A program made the translations under genes and the position numbers. The notes below the pieces were generated by a model. The model saw only the letters and a list, made by a program, of their open reading frames with translations, did no database searches and was not told the DNA's origin. A DNA stretch of 64,000 nt, taken from assembly GCA_030536575.1 (NCBI GenBank), contig JAUNPS010000009.1:1-64000 (forward strand), given 5' to 3'. Source of the stretch: Eubacteriales bacterium. Its GTDB lineage: Bacteria > Bacillota > Clostridia > Lachnospirales > Lachnospiraceae. How positions within the stretch are numbered: position 1 is the stretch's first letter; every line of letters starts with the position of its first letter. Shown one piece after another: positions 27,270 through 36,374 of the stretch.

Positions 27270-27890
27270 TTACGAAAACCGCACATTGATATACGCTTTA
27301 ATCGCTTCCACACATTTTTCAAATCCCAACTTCTCACTGTTCAGGCACAGGTCGTAGTTCCTCGCATCATTCCAGGTGCGTCCGGTGTAATACTTATAGT
27401 AATCCGCCCGGTATTTATCCGTCTTCTGAATGAATTTCTCCACATCCTTGCCCCGGTGCGCGCCCCGCTCCACCGCCTGCTTCACGCAGTATTCCGGCGA
27501 AGCATGCACGAACACACTGACCACATTCGGCCGGTCCTTCAGCACATAGTCCGCACAGCGCCCGATGATCACACAGGATTCCTCGTCAGCCAAAGCCTTG
27601 ATGATCTTCGCCTGATAGTTAAACAGGTTCTTGTTCGAGGTGAAATCATCGCTCTCCGGCGGGATCAGTTCGCCTTTGTACTCCCGCTTCATAATCCCGA
27701 ACAGGGAGGTACTTTTCAGCCGCTCATCCGCCTGGTTAAACAGCGCCTCATTGATGCCGCTGTCCTCGGAAGCCAGTTTCAAAATTTCTCTGCTGTAAGC
27801 CTTAATCCCAAGATCCTCCGCCAGCATTTTCCCAATAGTTTTCCCGCCGCTGCCGTACTGTCTTGCAATCGTAATTACTACCTTCTCCAT
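27270..27890 (-). CDS. Cytidylate-kinase-like family protein (copy A)
   Basis: A 206-residue P-loop protein of the cytidylate kinase-like family (Cytidylate_kin2). The P-loop reads ARQYGSGGKTIG with its lysine, and a second conserved block is SEDSGINEALF. These proteins are distinct from housekeeping Cmk and their substrate is not known. ATG start with AAGGGGGAT upstream. It is 11 bp after livF of cassette A and is the last gene of that operon. Cassette B has a homologue at its first position. Confidence 0.85.
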   Translation of the reverse strand: MEKVVITIARQYGSGGKTIGKMLAEDLGIKAYSREILKLASEDSGINEALFNQADERLKSTSLFGIMKREYKGELIPPESDDFTSNKNLFNYQAKIIKALADEESCVIIGRCADYVLKDRPNVVSVFVHASPEYCVKQAVERGAHRGKDVEKFIQKTDKYRADYYKYYTGRTWNDARNYDLCLNSEKLGFEKCVEAIKAYINVRFS

Positions 27891-27901
27891 AAAATCCCCC
27901 T

Positions 27902-28612
27902 TTATTCGCCGAGATATGCCTTCTTGATGGAATCGTCGTTCATCAGGACGTCCGCGTCCCCGGAATTCACGATCTTTCCGGTCTCCAGGACATAGGCCCG
28001 GTCGGCGATAGCCAGCGCCTTCTTCGCGTTCTGTTCTACCAAAAGCACAGTCGTTCCCGACTCGTTCACGCTGCGGATAATATCAAAAATTTCATTTACC
28101 AGAATCGGGGAAAGGCCCATGGAAGGCTCATCCATCAGGATGATCTTCGGGTGGGACATCAGCGCCCGACCCATGGCCAGCATCTGCTGCTCCCCGCCGG
28201 AAAGCGTCCCGGCAATCTGGTTCTTCCGCTCTTCCAGACGCGGGAACCGTTTGTAGACCATCTGCATCGTTTCTTCGATCTCATTTTTATCGGAACGGGT
28301 ATAAGCGCCCATCTTCAGATTCTGATAAACGGTAAACTGGGCGAATACCCGGCGTCCCTCCGGCACGTGGGCCATGCCCAGGCTGACGATCTTGTGGGCC
28401 GGAATCTTCGTAATATCCTTTCCTTCAAAGAGCACGCTTCCCCTCTTGGGAGCCAGAAGGCCCGTAATCGTGTGGAGAATGGTGGTTTTTCCGGCGCCGT
28501 TTGCGCCGATCAGGGCGATGACTTCGCCTTCGTTTACCTCGAAGGAAACGCCTTTGATCGCCTGGATCATGCCGTAGTAGACGGCCAGATCTTTGATTTC
28601 AAGCATTGCCAT
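27902..28612 (-). CDS. livF: Liv-type ABC transporter ATP-binding protein LivF (cassette A)
   Basis: A 236-residue ATPase of the branched-chain amino acid uptake family: Walker A GANGAGKTT near residue 36, signature LSGGEQQMLAMGRAL, Walker B IILMDEPSMGLSP, and the closing ETGKIVNSG region. One of two ATPases driving the LivHM channel. ATG with GAGGGAC, 13 bp after livG. The substrate can be a branched-chain amino acid or another small amino compound or amide. Confidence 0.93.
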   Translation of the reverse strand: MAMLEIKDLAVYYGMIQAIKGVSFEVNEGEVIALIGANGAGKTTILHTITGLLAPKRGSVLFEGKDITKIPAHKIVSLGMAHVPEGRRVFAQFTVYQNLKMGAYTRSDKNEIEETMQMVYKRFPRLEERKNQIAGTLSGGEQQMLAMGRALMSHPKIILMDEPSMGLSPILVNEIFDIIRSVNESGTTVLLVEQNAKKALAIADRAYVLETGKIVNSGDADVLMNDDSIKKAYLGE

Positions 28613-28625
28613 AACATGTCCCTCC

Positions 28626-29387
28626 CTATTCTCCCAAGTATGCCGTAATGACCTGCGGATTCTTCAGAACCGCAGAAGTCTTCCCCTGACAGAGGACTTC
28701 CCCGAAGTTCAGTACGGTCAGTTCCTCACAGATTCCGGAAACCAGCTTCATATCGTGTTCGATCAGCAGGATGGTCATCCCGAAGTGATCCCGCACGAAA
28801 TGGATCGTGTTCATCAGTTCCTGCGTTTCGTTGGGGTTCATGCCTGCCGCCGGTTCATCCAGGAGCAGAAGCTTTGGTTCGGTGGCCAGCGCCCTGGCAA
28901 TCTCCAGCTTCCGCTGTTTCCCGTATGGAAGGTTCGACGCTTTATAGTGCGCTTCTTTGTCCAGTTCAAAGACTTTTAAAAGTTCCATGGCCTGTTCGTC
29001 CATTTCCTTTTCGACGCGGTGATACGTCGGCGTATGGAAAATTCCCGCAAGGAAGGAATAGGGATGATGGTTGTGAAGGCCCGCTTTTACGTTGTCCAGG
29101 ACGGACATGTCTTTAAACAGGCGGATGTTCTGGAACGTCCGGGCGATTCCGGCTTTATTAATCTCCACGGTGGATTTTCCGGTGATCTCTGTCCCGTCCA
29201 GCTTGATGATGCCGTCCGTCGGCTTGTAAACGCCGGTCAGCAGGTTAAACACCGTGGTCTTTCCCGCGCCGTTGGGGCCGATCAGGCCGTAGAGGGCGCC
29301 TTTTTCAATGGTCAGGTCGAAGGCGTTGACTGCCCGCAGGCCGCCGAAGGAAATTCCAAGATTCTTTACTTCCAGCATTGCTGCCAT
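28626..29387 (-). CDS. livG: Liv-type ABC transporter ATP-binding protein LivG (cassette A)
   Basis: A 253-residue ATPase with Walker A GPNGAGKTT, the long LivG insertion after FQNIRLF, and Walker B LLLLDEPAAGMNP. The linker LPYGKQRKLEIARAL replaces the usual LSGGQ, as is normal in LivG. Start ATG 29387 with GAGGAGGGCG upstream; one base separates it from the livM stop. Confidence 0.93.
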   Translation of the reverse strand: MAAMLEVKNLGISFGGLRAVNAFDLTIEKGALYGLIGPNGAGKTTVFNLLTGVYKPTDGIIKLDGTEITGKSTVEINKAGIARTFQNIRLFKDMSVLDNVKAGLHNHHPYSFLAGIFHTPTYHRVEKEMDEQAMELLKVFELDKEAHYKASNLPYGKQRKLEIARALATEPKLLLLDEPAAGMNPNETQELMNTIHFVRDHFGMTILLIEHDMKLVSGICEELTVLNFGEVLCQGKTSAVLKNPQVITAYLGE

Positions 29388-29388
29388 C

Positions 29389-30438
29389 TTATTCGCCCTC
29401 CTCTGCAGATTTTTTGAAGAACCGTCCCAGGTAGCGCTCCCGCCATTCCAGGGCTTTGGGCGCCCAGTTAAAGAGCATGATGACAATCAGGATGATCGAA
29501 TAGATCAGCATCCGGTAATCGGACAGGCCGCGCAGGAGTTCCGGCAGCGCCGTCAGCACCACGGCCGCGATGATCGAACCGCGAATATTTCCGATTCCGC
29601 CCAAAACGACGAATACCAGGATCATGATGGACTGGTTATAGTCGAACTTCTTCGCTACCAGGGTGGACAGGTTATGGGCATACAGTGCACCCGCCGCGCC
29701 TGCCAGGGCCGCCGAAACCGTGAAGGCCATCAGCTTGTATTTTGTGATGCCGATTCCGATGGATTCCGCGGCAATGCGGTTGTCACGGATGGACTGAATC
29801 GCACGGCCGTCCCTGGAATCGATCAGGTTCAGGACAATGAACAGCGTGACAAGGATCAGGATAATGCCCGCCGCAAACGTCGCGTCCTTGGGGGTTCCGG
29901 TAATTCCCTGGGGCCCGTTCAGGATCACCACGCCGTCTGCTTCCATTCCCAGGGAGAACTGGTCTTTCATGGTCATATGGAAGCCGTTGCTGTCTTTTCC
30001 GATGTAAAAGGCATTGATAATATTTTTAATAATCTCGCCAAAAGCAAGGGTTACAATCGCCAGATAGTCGCCCTTCAGACGCAGAACCGGGATTCCGATC
30101 AGGACGCCGAACACGGCCGCTACCGCCGCGCCTACCAGAATCGCACAAAACAGGCGCACGCCGCTGACGGTCAGGACATCCTGCATACATTTCGAGAAAA
30201 AGGCCCCGGCAAATGCGCCTACGCACATAAAGCCCGCGTGGCCAAGGCTCAGTTCGCCGGAAATCCCGACGACCAGGTTCAGGGAAATCGCCAGAACCAC
30301 GTACACGCACAGCGGAACCAGAAGGCCCTTTAAGAGGCTGGTAATGTTTCCGGTGGCCATCATGATCTCCACGATCACAAAGGCGGCAAGGACGATGCCG
30401 TAGGTTATCAGATTGCTTTTCAGTTTTTTGTTTTTCAT
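29389..30438 (-). CDS. livM: Liv-type ABC transporter permease LivM (cassette A)
   Basis: A 349-residue membrane protein of the LivM type (about ten helices), with the family block SLGHAGFMCVGAF and the ATPase-contact region containing RLKGDYLAIVTLAFGEI. The ATG at 30438 is chosen because AGGTGG sits at proper distance; a GTG 9 bp upstream abuts the livH stop and has no site. The C-terminus ends in a charged tail. Confidence 0.93.
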   Translation of the reverse strand: MKNKKLKSNLITYGIVLAAFVIVEIMMATGNITSLLKGLLVPLCVYVVLAISLNLVVGISGELSLGHAGFMCVGAFAGAFFSKCMQDVLTVSGVRLFCAILVGAAVAAVFGVLIGIPVLRLKGDYLAIVTLAFGEIIKNIINAFYIGKDSNGFHMTMKDQFSLGMEADGVVILNGPQGITGTPKDATFAAGIILILVTLFIVLNLIDSRDGRAIQSIRDNRIAAESIGIGITKYKLMAFTVSAALAGAAGALYAHNLSTLVAKKFDYNQSIMILVFVVLGGIGNIRGSIIAAVVLTALPELLRGLSDYRMLIYSIILIVIMLFNWAPKALEWRERYLGRFFKKSAEEGE

Positions 30439-30447
30439 CGCTTCCAC

Positions 30448-31332
30448 CTACACTTTCTCTTGAACCTGCTTACCAAGCAGTCCGGTAGGCTTCACAAGCA
30501 GGACGACAATCAGGACGCCGAACACGATGGCGTCGGCAAGCTGAGCGGAAATGTAAGCCTTTCCAAGGATCTCGATCACGCCCAGGAGAATTCCGCCGAT
30601 CATGGCCCCCGGAATGGAGCCGATCCCGCCGAATACCGCGGCCACGAAAGCCTTGATGCCCGGCATGGAACCCGTATAGGGCGAGAGGGACGGATAGGAT
30701 GAGCAGAGCAGGACGCCCGCAATGGCCGCCAGGCCGGAGCCGATGGCGAAGGTCAGGGCAATGGTGCCGTTTACGTTAATTCCCATAAGCTGGGCCGCGC
30801 CCTTGTCTTCCGACACGGCGAGCATAGCCTGTCCGGCTTTCGTTTTATTGACAAAAGTGGTCAGAGCGATCATGATCACGATACAGCTCAGGATCGTAAC
30901 AATCGTTTCTCCGGTGATCATCAGCGCGCCGCCTGCCAGCTTCAGATCCGGGATCGTCACCACGGACTGGAAGCTCTTGGGGCTGGAACCGAAGATCAAA
31001 AGGACAATATTCTGTAAAAAGTAGCTGACGCCGATGGCTGTGATCAGGACAGCCAGCGGAGAGGACGCATTGCGCAGAGGACGGTAGGCGATTTTTTCAA
31101 TCGTAACCCCCAGCACTGTACATACCACAATCGCTACCAGAACCGCTAACAGCGGATGGGCGCCCGCATTCATCATCATCATAAGGGCCGCGTAGCCCCC
31201 GACCATAATGACGTCCCCGTGGGCGAAGTTCAGCATTTTTGCAATGCCATAAACCATGGTATAACCCAACGCGATTATGGCATATACACTGCCGAGACTA
31301 ATGCCGTTAATCATATAGGACAAAAAACTCAT
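30448..31332 (-). CDS. livH: Liv-type ABC transporter permease LivH (cassette A)
   Basis: A 294-residue LivH permease with the hallmark N-terminus GISLGSVYAIIALGYTMVYG and MLNFAHGD. It pairs with LivM. It is the first gene after the binding-protein gene and a strong hairpin, so it is expressed by read-through of that terminator or from an unseen promoter. Confidence 0.93.
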   Translation of the reverse strand: MSFLSYMINGISLGSVYAIIALGYTMVYGIAKMLNFAHGDVIMVGGYAALMMMMNAGAHPLLAVLVAIVVCTVLGVTIEKIAYRPLRNASSPLAVLITAIGVSYFLQNIVLLIFGSSPKSFQSVVTIPDLKLAGGALMITGETIVTILSCIVIMIALTTFVNKTKAGQAMLAVSEDKGAAQLMGINVNGTIALTFAIGSGLAAIAGVLLCSSYPSLSPYTGSMPGIKAFVAAVFGGIGSIPGAMIGGILLGVIEILGKAYISAQLADAIVFGVLIVVLLVKPTGLLGKQVQEKV

Positions 31333-31379
31333 AAGTCACCTCGTATATTTTTCTCTGTGCTGTAGCGGAACGCTTCAAG

Positions 31380-31412
31380 GCAAAACAGGAGGTTGCTTAT
31401 GCAACCCCCTGT
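31380..31412 (-). terminator. Hairpin after livJ of cassette A
   Basis: Minus strand: 12-bp stem ACAGGGGGTTGC / GCAACCTCCTGT (one G-T) with loop ATAA, followed by TTTTGCC. It lies between the binding-protein gene and livH and should lower permease expression relative to the binding protein. Confidence 0.8.
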
Positions 31413-31443
31413 CGGGTTCCTTTTTTCGGCGTCCGCTGGAAAA

Positions 31444-32592
31444 TTAATCCATGAATTCGTAAGCGCCGTCTTTGATCACAACTGCGATCGGAGCTTTGAT
31501 CGGTTCGCCGTCTGCGCCCCAGGTGATCCCGGTTCCGGTGATGCCGTCAAAGGTGATCTCCTGCATAGCGGTCTTCAGCAGATCGCAGATTTCGCTGTAT
31601 TCCATATCCGGAGTCGCTTCCGCCTGCTCCAGAGCCTGTTTGATGATGTAGATGCCGTCGTAAGCGTCTGCGCCGAACTGGTTCGGAACTTCGCCGTACA
31701 GATCCTGATATTTCGTTACGAAATTCTGGGTCTTTTCGTCTTCTGCGCTTGCGCTGAACGGGGTCAGGAGCATGACGCCTTCTGCCAGGGAGGTGTCAAA
31801 GCCTTCCAGGGAAAGGATACCGTCCATACCGTCTACGCCAAACCACAGAGGAGCGAAATCCATATCGGCGGCCTGTTTTAATACCAGAGCGGCTTCATTA
31901 TAGTAGAACGGCATGTAAACCAGGTCTGCGCCTGCGTCTTTGGCTTTCTGAAGCTGTACGGAGAAATCGGTCTTGCTGTCTGCGGTGAACGCTTCGGAAG
32001 CAACGATTTCGAACGGCTGGTTCGCGGCTTCTGCCTGGAATGCTGCGTAGATACCGGAAGAATATACGTCGGAGCTGTCATAGATCACAGCTACTTTTTC
32101 TGCAAGGGCGTGCTCGCCGATGTATTTCGCGGATTCGGTTCCCTGGGAGGGGTCTGCGAAGCATACGCGGAAAGCGTTTTCACCGGAGATACAGTCAACG
32201 GCGGTTCCGGAGGGCGTCAGCAGGAACATGTTGTCGTTTACGGCTTCCGCTTCAACTGCGATACAGGGAGTGGAAGTTACGGTACCAAGGAGTACCTGCA
32301 TGCCCCAGTCTTTCAGGGTGTTGTACGCGTTTACGGCTTTTTCTGCGTCGTGTTCGTCGTCCTGTGCGTTAAACTCTAACTGATAGCCGTTTACGCCGCC
32401 GGCTTCGTTGATCTCGTCAACTGCGATCTGGGCTGCGTTCATAACCGCGGTTCCGTATACGGAAGCTGCGCCGGTGGTGGGCCCGATGCCGCCGATCTTA
32501 AAGGTCTCGTCTGCCAGAGCGGTGGTGGAGAGTACCATAGCGGCTGCCATCACGGTAGCGGCTACGCCAGAAAATTTTTTCATTTTTTTCAT
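31444..32592 (-). CDS. livJ: Liv-type ABC transporter substrate-binding protein (cassette A)
   Basis: A 382-residue periplasmic-binding-protein type I fold (Peripla_BP_6): GIGPTTGAASVYG at the ligand site and DAYDGIYIIKQAL near the end. Signal peptide of about 27 residues ending TALA-DE, with no lipobox cysteine. ATG with GAAGGAGGAAC. Own promoter upstream (TTGACA, TATTAT). Ligand may be a branched-chain amino acid or a related amino compound. Confidence 0.93.
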   Translation of the reverse strand: MKKMKKFSGVAATVMAAAMVLSTTALADETFKIGGIGPTTGAASVYGTAVMNAAQIAVDEINEAGGVNGYQLEFNAQDDEHDAEKAVNAYNTLKDWGMQVLLGTVTSTPCIAVEAEAVNDNMFLLTPSGTAVDCISGENAFRVCFADPSQGTESAKYIGEHALAEKVAVIYDSSDVYSSGIYAAFQAEAANQPFEIVASEAFTADSKTDFSVQLQKAKDAGADLVYMPFYYNEAALVLKQAADMDFAPLWFGVDGMDGILSLEGFDTSLAEGVMLLTPFSASAEDEKTQNFVTKYQDLYGEVPNQFGADAYDGIYIIKQALEQAEATPDMEYSEICDLLKTAMQEITFDGITGTGITWGADGEPIKAPIAVVIKDGAYEFMD

Positions 32593-32642
32593 AATAGTTC
32601 CTCCTTCTTTTTGTTGATATCAATTGCAAATATCTGTTCCTA

Positions 32643-32672
32643 ATAATAATCCCTGCGCCCTTGGTTTGTCAA
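32643..32672 (-). promoter_or_regulatory. Promoter of Liv cassette A
   Basis: Minus strand: TTGACA at 32667-32672 and TATTAT at 32643-32648 (18 bp) or TTATTA (17 bp). The start would give a leader of about 45 nt before livJ. Confidence 0.8.
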
Positions 32673-32746
32673 GATTTTTTCTGGTTTTCGGGCGTTTTTT
32701 GCGCATTTTTTGTGTTTTGGGTGCGGATTTTTGTGTTTGTACAGCG

Positions 32747-32786
32747 GAATTTAAAGACCGTACCGGCTTTCGCGGCCGATACGGTC
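32747..32786 (-). terminator. Intrinsic terminator of Liv cassette B
   Basis: Minus strand: 12-bp stem GACCGTATCGGC / GCCGGTACGGTC (one G-T), loop CGCGAAA, then TTTAAATT. It follows livF of cassette B and precedes the cassette A promoter. Confidence 0.85.
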
Positions 32787-32806
32787 TGTCCTGCGGGCTG
32801 CGTCTG

Positions 32807-33511
32807 CTACGCGCCCAGATATGCTTTCTTTACATTTTCGTTGTTTAGGAGCTCCTGTCCGGTTCCGGTCAGGGTAATGTGCCCGGTTTCCAGGACATAG
32901 GCCCGGTCTGCGATGGACAGTGCCATCTTCGCATTCTGCTCCACCAGAAGCACGGTGATTCCCTGGCGGTGCACCTCTTTAATAATGCTGAAAATCTCTT
33001 TCACCAGCAGCGGGGAAAGCCCCATGGACGGTTCATCCATCAGGATAATGGAAGGGCTGCTCATCAGTGCCCGGCCTACGGCAAGCATCTGCTGCTCCCC
33101 TCCGGACAATGTTCCGGCAAGCTGTTTCTTTCGTTCTTTCAGCCGCGGGAATTTCTCATACACGTCTTTCATGATATCCCGGACTTTTTCCTGGTTTTTG
33201 CTGGCATACGCGCCCATTTCCAGGTTCTCTTCCACGGTCATCTGCGGAAAGACATGGCGGCCTTCCGGCACATGGGCCATGCCCAGGGTGACGATCTTAC
33301 TCGGCTCGGTCTTTAAAAGATCCGCATTGTTATAGGTAATCTTTCCGGAATCCGCCTTTTTCAGCCCGGTGATCGTGTGCAGGATCGTGGTCTTTCCGGC
33401 CCCGTTCGCCCCGATCAGGGAGACGATCTCGCCGTCCCGGACTTCCATCGTGGCTCCATGTATGGCGTGGATCGCGCCATAGGAAACGTCTACATTCTCC
33501 AGTTTTAACAT
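32807..33511 (-). CDS. livF: Liv-type ABC transporter ATP-binding protein LivF (cassette B)
   Basis: A 234-residue LivF ATPase, clearly paralogous to copy A: Walker A GANGAGKTT, signature LSGGEQQMLAVGRAL, Walker B IILMDEPSMGLSP. Its start overlaps the livG stop by 7 bp. Last gene of cassette B. Confidence 0.93.
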   Translation of the reverse strand: MLKLENVDVSYGAIHAIHGATMEVRDGEIVSLIGANGAGKTTILHTITGLKKADSGKITYNNADLLKTEPSKIVTLGMAHVPEGRHVFPQMTVEENLEMGAYASKNQEKVRDIMKDVYEKFPRLKERKKQLAGTLSGGEQQMLAVGRALMSSPSIILMDEPSMGLSPLLVKEIFSIIKEVHRQGITVLLVEQNAKMALSIADRAYVLETGHITLTGTGQELLNNENVKKAYLGA

Positions 33512-34305
33512 ACGGCCGCTTCCTCCTCTTCGTCTTTTCCAAGATAAGCCTCGATAACCCGCTGGTTGTTCGCGATTTCTTCCGGCGTTCCTTTTGCAAT
33601 GGTTACGCCGTAGTCGATGACCTGAATCCGCTCGCAGATTTTCATCACAAGACTCATATCGTGCTCAATTAACAGCACCGAAATTTTAAACTGATCCCGG
33701 ATCACATTGATAATCTCCAGAAGCTCCGCCGTCTCGCTGGGGTTCATGCCCGCGGCAGGCTCATCCAGAAGCAGAAGCTTCATGCCCGTGGCCAGTGCAC
33801 GAGCGATTTCCAGACGTCTCTGCTGGCCGTAGGGAAGGTTCTCCGCGACCACATAGGCTTTGTCTTTCAAATGCACGACATCCAGAAGCTTCAGGGCTTT
33901 TTCTTCAATCTCCGCTTCTTCTTTCCAGTATTTCGCGCTCCGGAAAATGGCGGATGCAAGGCTGTAGTGCATGTGCATATTCATGGCTGTTTTGACGTTT
34001 TCGATAACGGTCATTTTCTTGAACAGCCGGATATTCTGAAAAGTCCGGGCAATCCCAGCTTCCACCACCTGATGGGTCTTCTTGCCGTTCATTTTCACGC
34101 CGTTTAAATAATAGCTGCCTTCCGTGGGCTGGTAAACGCCGGTCAGCATGTTGAAAACCGTGGTTTTTCCCGCGCCGTTGGGGCCGATCAGGCCCACCAG
34201 CTCACTCTGGCCAATTTCCATATTGAAGTCCGTCACGGCCTTCAAGCCGCCGAACTGAATTCCAAGATTCTGTGCTTTTAATACCGGAATTTCTTTGCTA
34301 CTCAT
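33505..34305 (-). CDS. livG: Liv-type ABC transporter ATP-binding protein LivG (cassette B)
   Basis: A 266-residue LivG ATPase: Walker A GPNGAGKTT, FQNIRLFKKM, LPYGQQRRLEIARAL and LLLLDEPAAGMNP. Compared with copy A it has a C-terminal acidic tail (KDEEEEAAVC). ATG at 34305 has GGAGGTG upstream; a GTG 9 bp earlier is less likely. It overlaps livM by 8 bp. Confidence 0.93.
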   Translation of the reverse strand: MSSKEIPVLKAQNLGIQFGGLKAVTDFNMEIGQSELVGLIGPNGAGKTTVFNMLTGVYQPTEGSYYLNGVKMNGKKTHQVVEAGIARTFQNIRLFKKMTVIENVKTAMNMHMHYSLASAIFRSAKYWKEEAEIEEKALKLLDVVHLKDKAYVVAENLPYGQQRRLEIARALATGMKLLLLDEPAAGMNPSETAELLEIINVIRDQFKISVLLIEHDMSLVMKICERIQVIDYGVTIAKGTPEEIANNQRVIEAYLGKDEEEEAAVC

Positions 34306-35314
34306 GCGCGGCACCTCCCGTTACTGCTTTTGTCTCGCCCTTCCCGGCCAGTTTTTTCAGGATTCTGGTCAGGGAAAATTCCCAGGTTCCGAAGATTCCG
34401 CCCGGCTTGAAAATCATGACCAGAACCAGCACCACGGAGTAGGCCAGCATCCGGTAAGTGGCGAATTTCCGCATCAGTTCCGGAAGCGCGGACAGGAACG
34501 TTGCGCCGATGATCGAACCGGTCAGGGATCCCGTACCGCCTATGATGACTTCGGTCAGGAATTCGGAGGAGTACATGAAGTTGAAGTTTGTCGGAATCAT
34601 TGCAGTCATATAATGCGCGTAGATCGCCCCTGCAATGCCTGCGAAAAATGCGGAGACCGTGAAGGTCAGCACTTTATAAAAGGTAACGTTAATCCCGCTG
34701 GCCGCCGCCGCAATGTAGTCTTCGCGGATTGCCATCACGGTGCGCCCGAATCTGGAACGGACATACAGATACATAATTGCCACGCAGATCACCATCACCC
34801 AGAATACCCAGTAGAAATTCGAAAGGCTCGGAATGCCGCTTAACGTCCGCCCGCCTCCGGTAATTTCCAGATTGCAGAAAATAACCCGGATGATTTCCGC
34901 AAACGCCACGGTTACGATACAGAGGTAATCGCCCCGAAGCCGCAGGGCAGGCACGCCGACCAGGATTCCGGTGATGGCCGCCGCCACACCGCCTACCAGT
35001 AAAACGAGTATAAACAGCACGAAGGTCGGAAGCTCGACGCCGCTTTCTGTCAGAGCCAGCGACACGACTGCGGACGCGTAAGCCCCCACGGACATAAAGC
35101 CCGCATGCCCCAGCGAGAATTCGCCCATAAACCCGGTCAGCAGGTTCAGGGAAGCGACCATGATGATCGTATAGCATGCGGTCGTCGCAATGCCGCGGAT
35201 GTAATTCGTCCGGGTTCCCAGGACATTGGATTCAAAGAGTGCCATCAGCAGAAGGAACACCACCGCAACGCCGATGAAATTAATCAGATAAGAGACTTTC
35301 TTTTCTTTTGGCAT
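34298..35314 (-). CDS. livM: Liv-type ABC transporter permease LivM (cassette B)
   Basis: A 338-residue LivM permease with SLGHAGFMSVGAY and RLRGDYLCIVTVAFAEI. The ATG at 35314 (MPKEKKVSYL) has AAAGGAGGAAAA upstream; the frame extends 86 codons further but that part lies inside livH in another frame and is not real. C-terminus GKGETKAVTGGAAHE overlaps livG. Confidence 0.93.
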   Translation of the reverse strand: MPKEKKVSYLINFIGVAVVFLLLMALFESNVLGTRTNYIRGIATTACYTIIMVASLNLLTGFMGEFSLGHAGFMSVGAYASAVVSLALTESGVELPTFVLFILVLLVGGVAAAITGILVGVPALRLRGDYLCIVTVAFAEIIRVIFCNLEITGGGRTLSGIPSLSNFYWVFWVMVICVAIMYLYVRSRFGRTVMAIREDYIAAAASGINVTFYKVLTFTVSAFFAGIAGAIYAHYMTAMIPTNFNFMYSSEFLTEVIIGGTGSLTGSIIGATFLSALPELMRKFATYRMLAYSVVLVLVMIFKPGGIFGTWEFSLTRILKKLAGKGETKAVTGGAAHE

Positions 35315-35331
35315 TTGATTTTCCTCCTTTT

Positions 35332-36225
35332 TCAGACTTTCTCGCCCACATTTTTGCCCAGGATTCCGGCGGGTTTCACCAGGAGAACCACGATCAGGAC
35401 GCCGTAGGTAATGGCTTCGTACCAGCCTGGCGCAATGTACACTTTTACGAAAATTTCCAGCAGCCCTACCAGAAGACCGCCCAGCATTGCCCCCGGAATA
35501 ATGCCGATTCCGCCGAGTACCGCTGCAATAAAGGCTTTCAGGCCCATCATGGAACCCATATCGGTGGTACATCTGGGATAGGTGGAGCAGTACATCAGGG
35601 CTGCCACTGCCGCCAGGCCGGAGCCGATGGCGAAAGTGGTTGTGATAATGCGGTTGACATTGATGCCGACCAGCGTCGAGGCCTCTTTATCCTGGGGCAC
35701 CGCGCGCATGGCCTTTCCGAGCTTGGTTTTCTTTACGAAAAGCTGCAGGGCCAGCATCATAGCCAGGCCGATGCCAAGGGTCAGCAGGTATTTGACCTGT
35801 AATTTCGCGCCTAAAAATTCGATGGACGGAAGGCTGAAGATTGCCGGGACGGATTTCGGGTTTGCGCCGAAAAGTACCATTGCCAGGTTTTCCAGAAAAA
35901 CGCTGACTGCCAGGGCCGTGATCAGTGCGGACATGCTTCCCGCGCTCCGTACCGGTTTATAAGCAACGGTTTCGACGATCACGCCCACAGCCACGCAGAC
36001 CAGAACCGCGAAAATCACGGCCAGCCATGCAGGCATGCCCCAACTGACCATCAGCGGGATCGTGTAAAACAGTGTGTAACTCCCCACCATAATAAAGTCT
36101 CCGTGGGCGAAGTTAATCATTCGGATAATTCCATAAACCATCGTATAGCCCAGGGCGATCAGCGCATAGATCGCGCCCTGGTTTAATCCATTTACAACGC
36201 TTTGTATAAAGAGTGACACACGCAT
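35332..36225 (-). CDS. livH: Liv-type ABC transporter permease LivH (cassette B)
   Basis: A 297-residue LivH permease with GLNQGAIYALIALGYTMVYG and MINFAHGDFIMVG. ATG with AGAGGAGGGA. It is preceded by 149 bp holding a terminator and a strongly structured leader. Confidence 0.93.
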   Translation of the reverse strand: MRVSLFIQSVVNGLNQGAIYALIALGYTMVYGIIRMINFAHGDFIMVGSYTLFYTIPLMVSWGMPAWLAVIFAVLVCVAVGVIVETVAYKPVRSAGSMSALITALAVSVFLENLAMVLFGANPKSVPAIFSLPSIEFLGAKLQVKYLLTLGIGLAMMLALQLFVKKTKLGKAMRAVPQDKEASTLVGINVNRIITTTFAIGSGLAAVAALMYCSTYPRCTTDMGSMMGLKAFIAAVLGGIGIIPGAMLGGLLVGLLEIFVKVYIAPGWYEAITYGVLIVVLLVKPAGILGKNVGEKV

Positions 36226-36244
36226 TCCCTCCTCTTATTAGTCT

Positions 36245-36305
36245 GGGTACTCCTGTAAAAATTTTCCGAAAACGGAATGCTTTTAGAAGAGTACCCGGCA
36301 TTCCG
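36245..36305 (-). promoter_or_regulatory. Structured leader before livH of cassette B (possible pseudoknot)
   Basis: In minus-strand RNA order four 8-nt segments occur: CGGAATGC (36298-36305), GGGTACTC (36289-36296), GCATTCCG (36273-36280) and GAGTACCC (36245-36252). First pairs with third and second with fourth, all perfectly. The interleaved order means either an H-type pseudoknot or two exclusive hairpins. It ends about 20 nt before the livH start. Confidence 0.45.
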
Positions 36306-36315
36306 AAACGCCTGA

Positions 36316-36353
36316 AAATTTTATGCGGCACAGTTGGTTCTGCGCCGCATAAT
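36316..36353 (-). terminator. Hairpin after livJ of cassette B
   Basis: Minus strand: 13-bp stem TTATGCGGCGCAG / CTGTGCCGCATAA with loop AACCAA, followed by AATTTT. It mirrors the hairpin after livJ of cassette A. Confidence 0.8.
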
Positions 36354-36374
36354 CACCGTCGATTACGTATGAAC

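Noticed and set aside
27062-27337. Longer N-terminus for the DUF4143 ATPase
   Set aside because: It would cross the -10/-35 and the terminator of the adjacent operon and enter the kinase-like gene; the ATG at 27061 has a strong SD.
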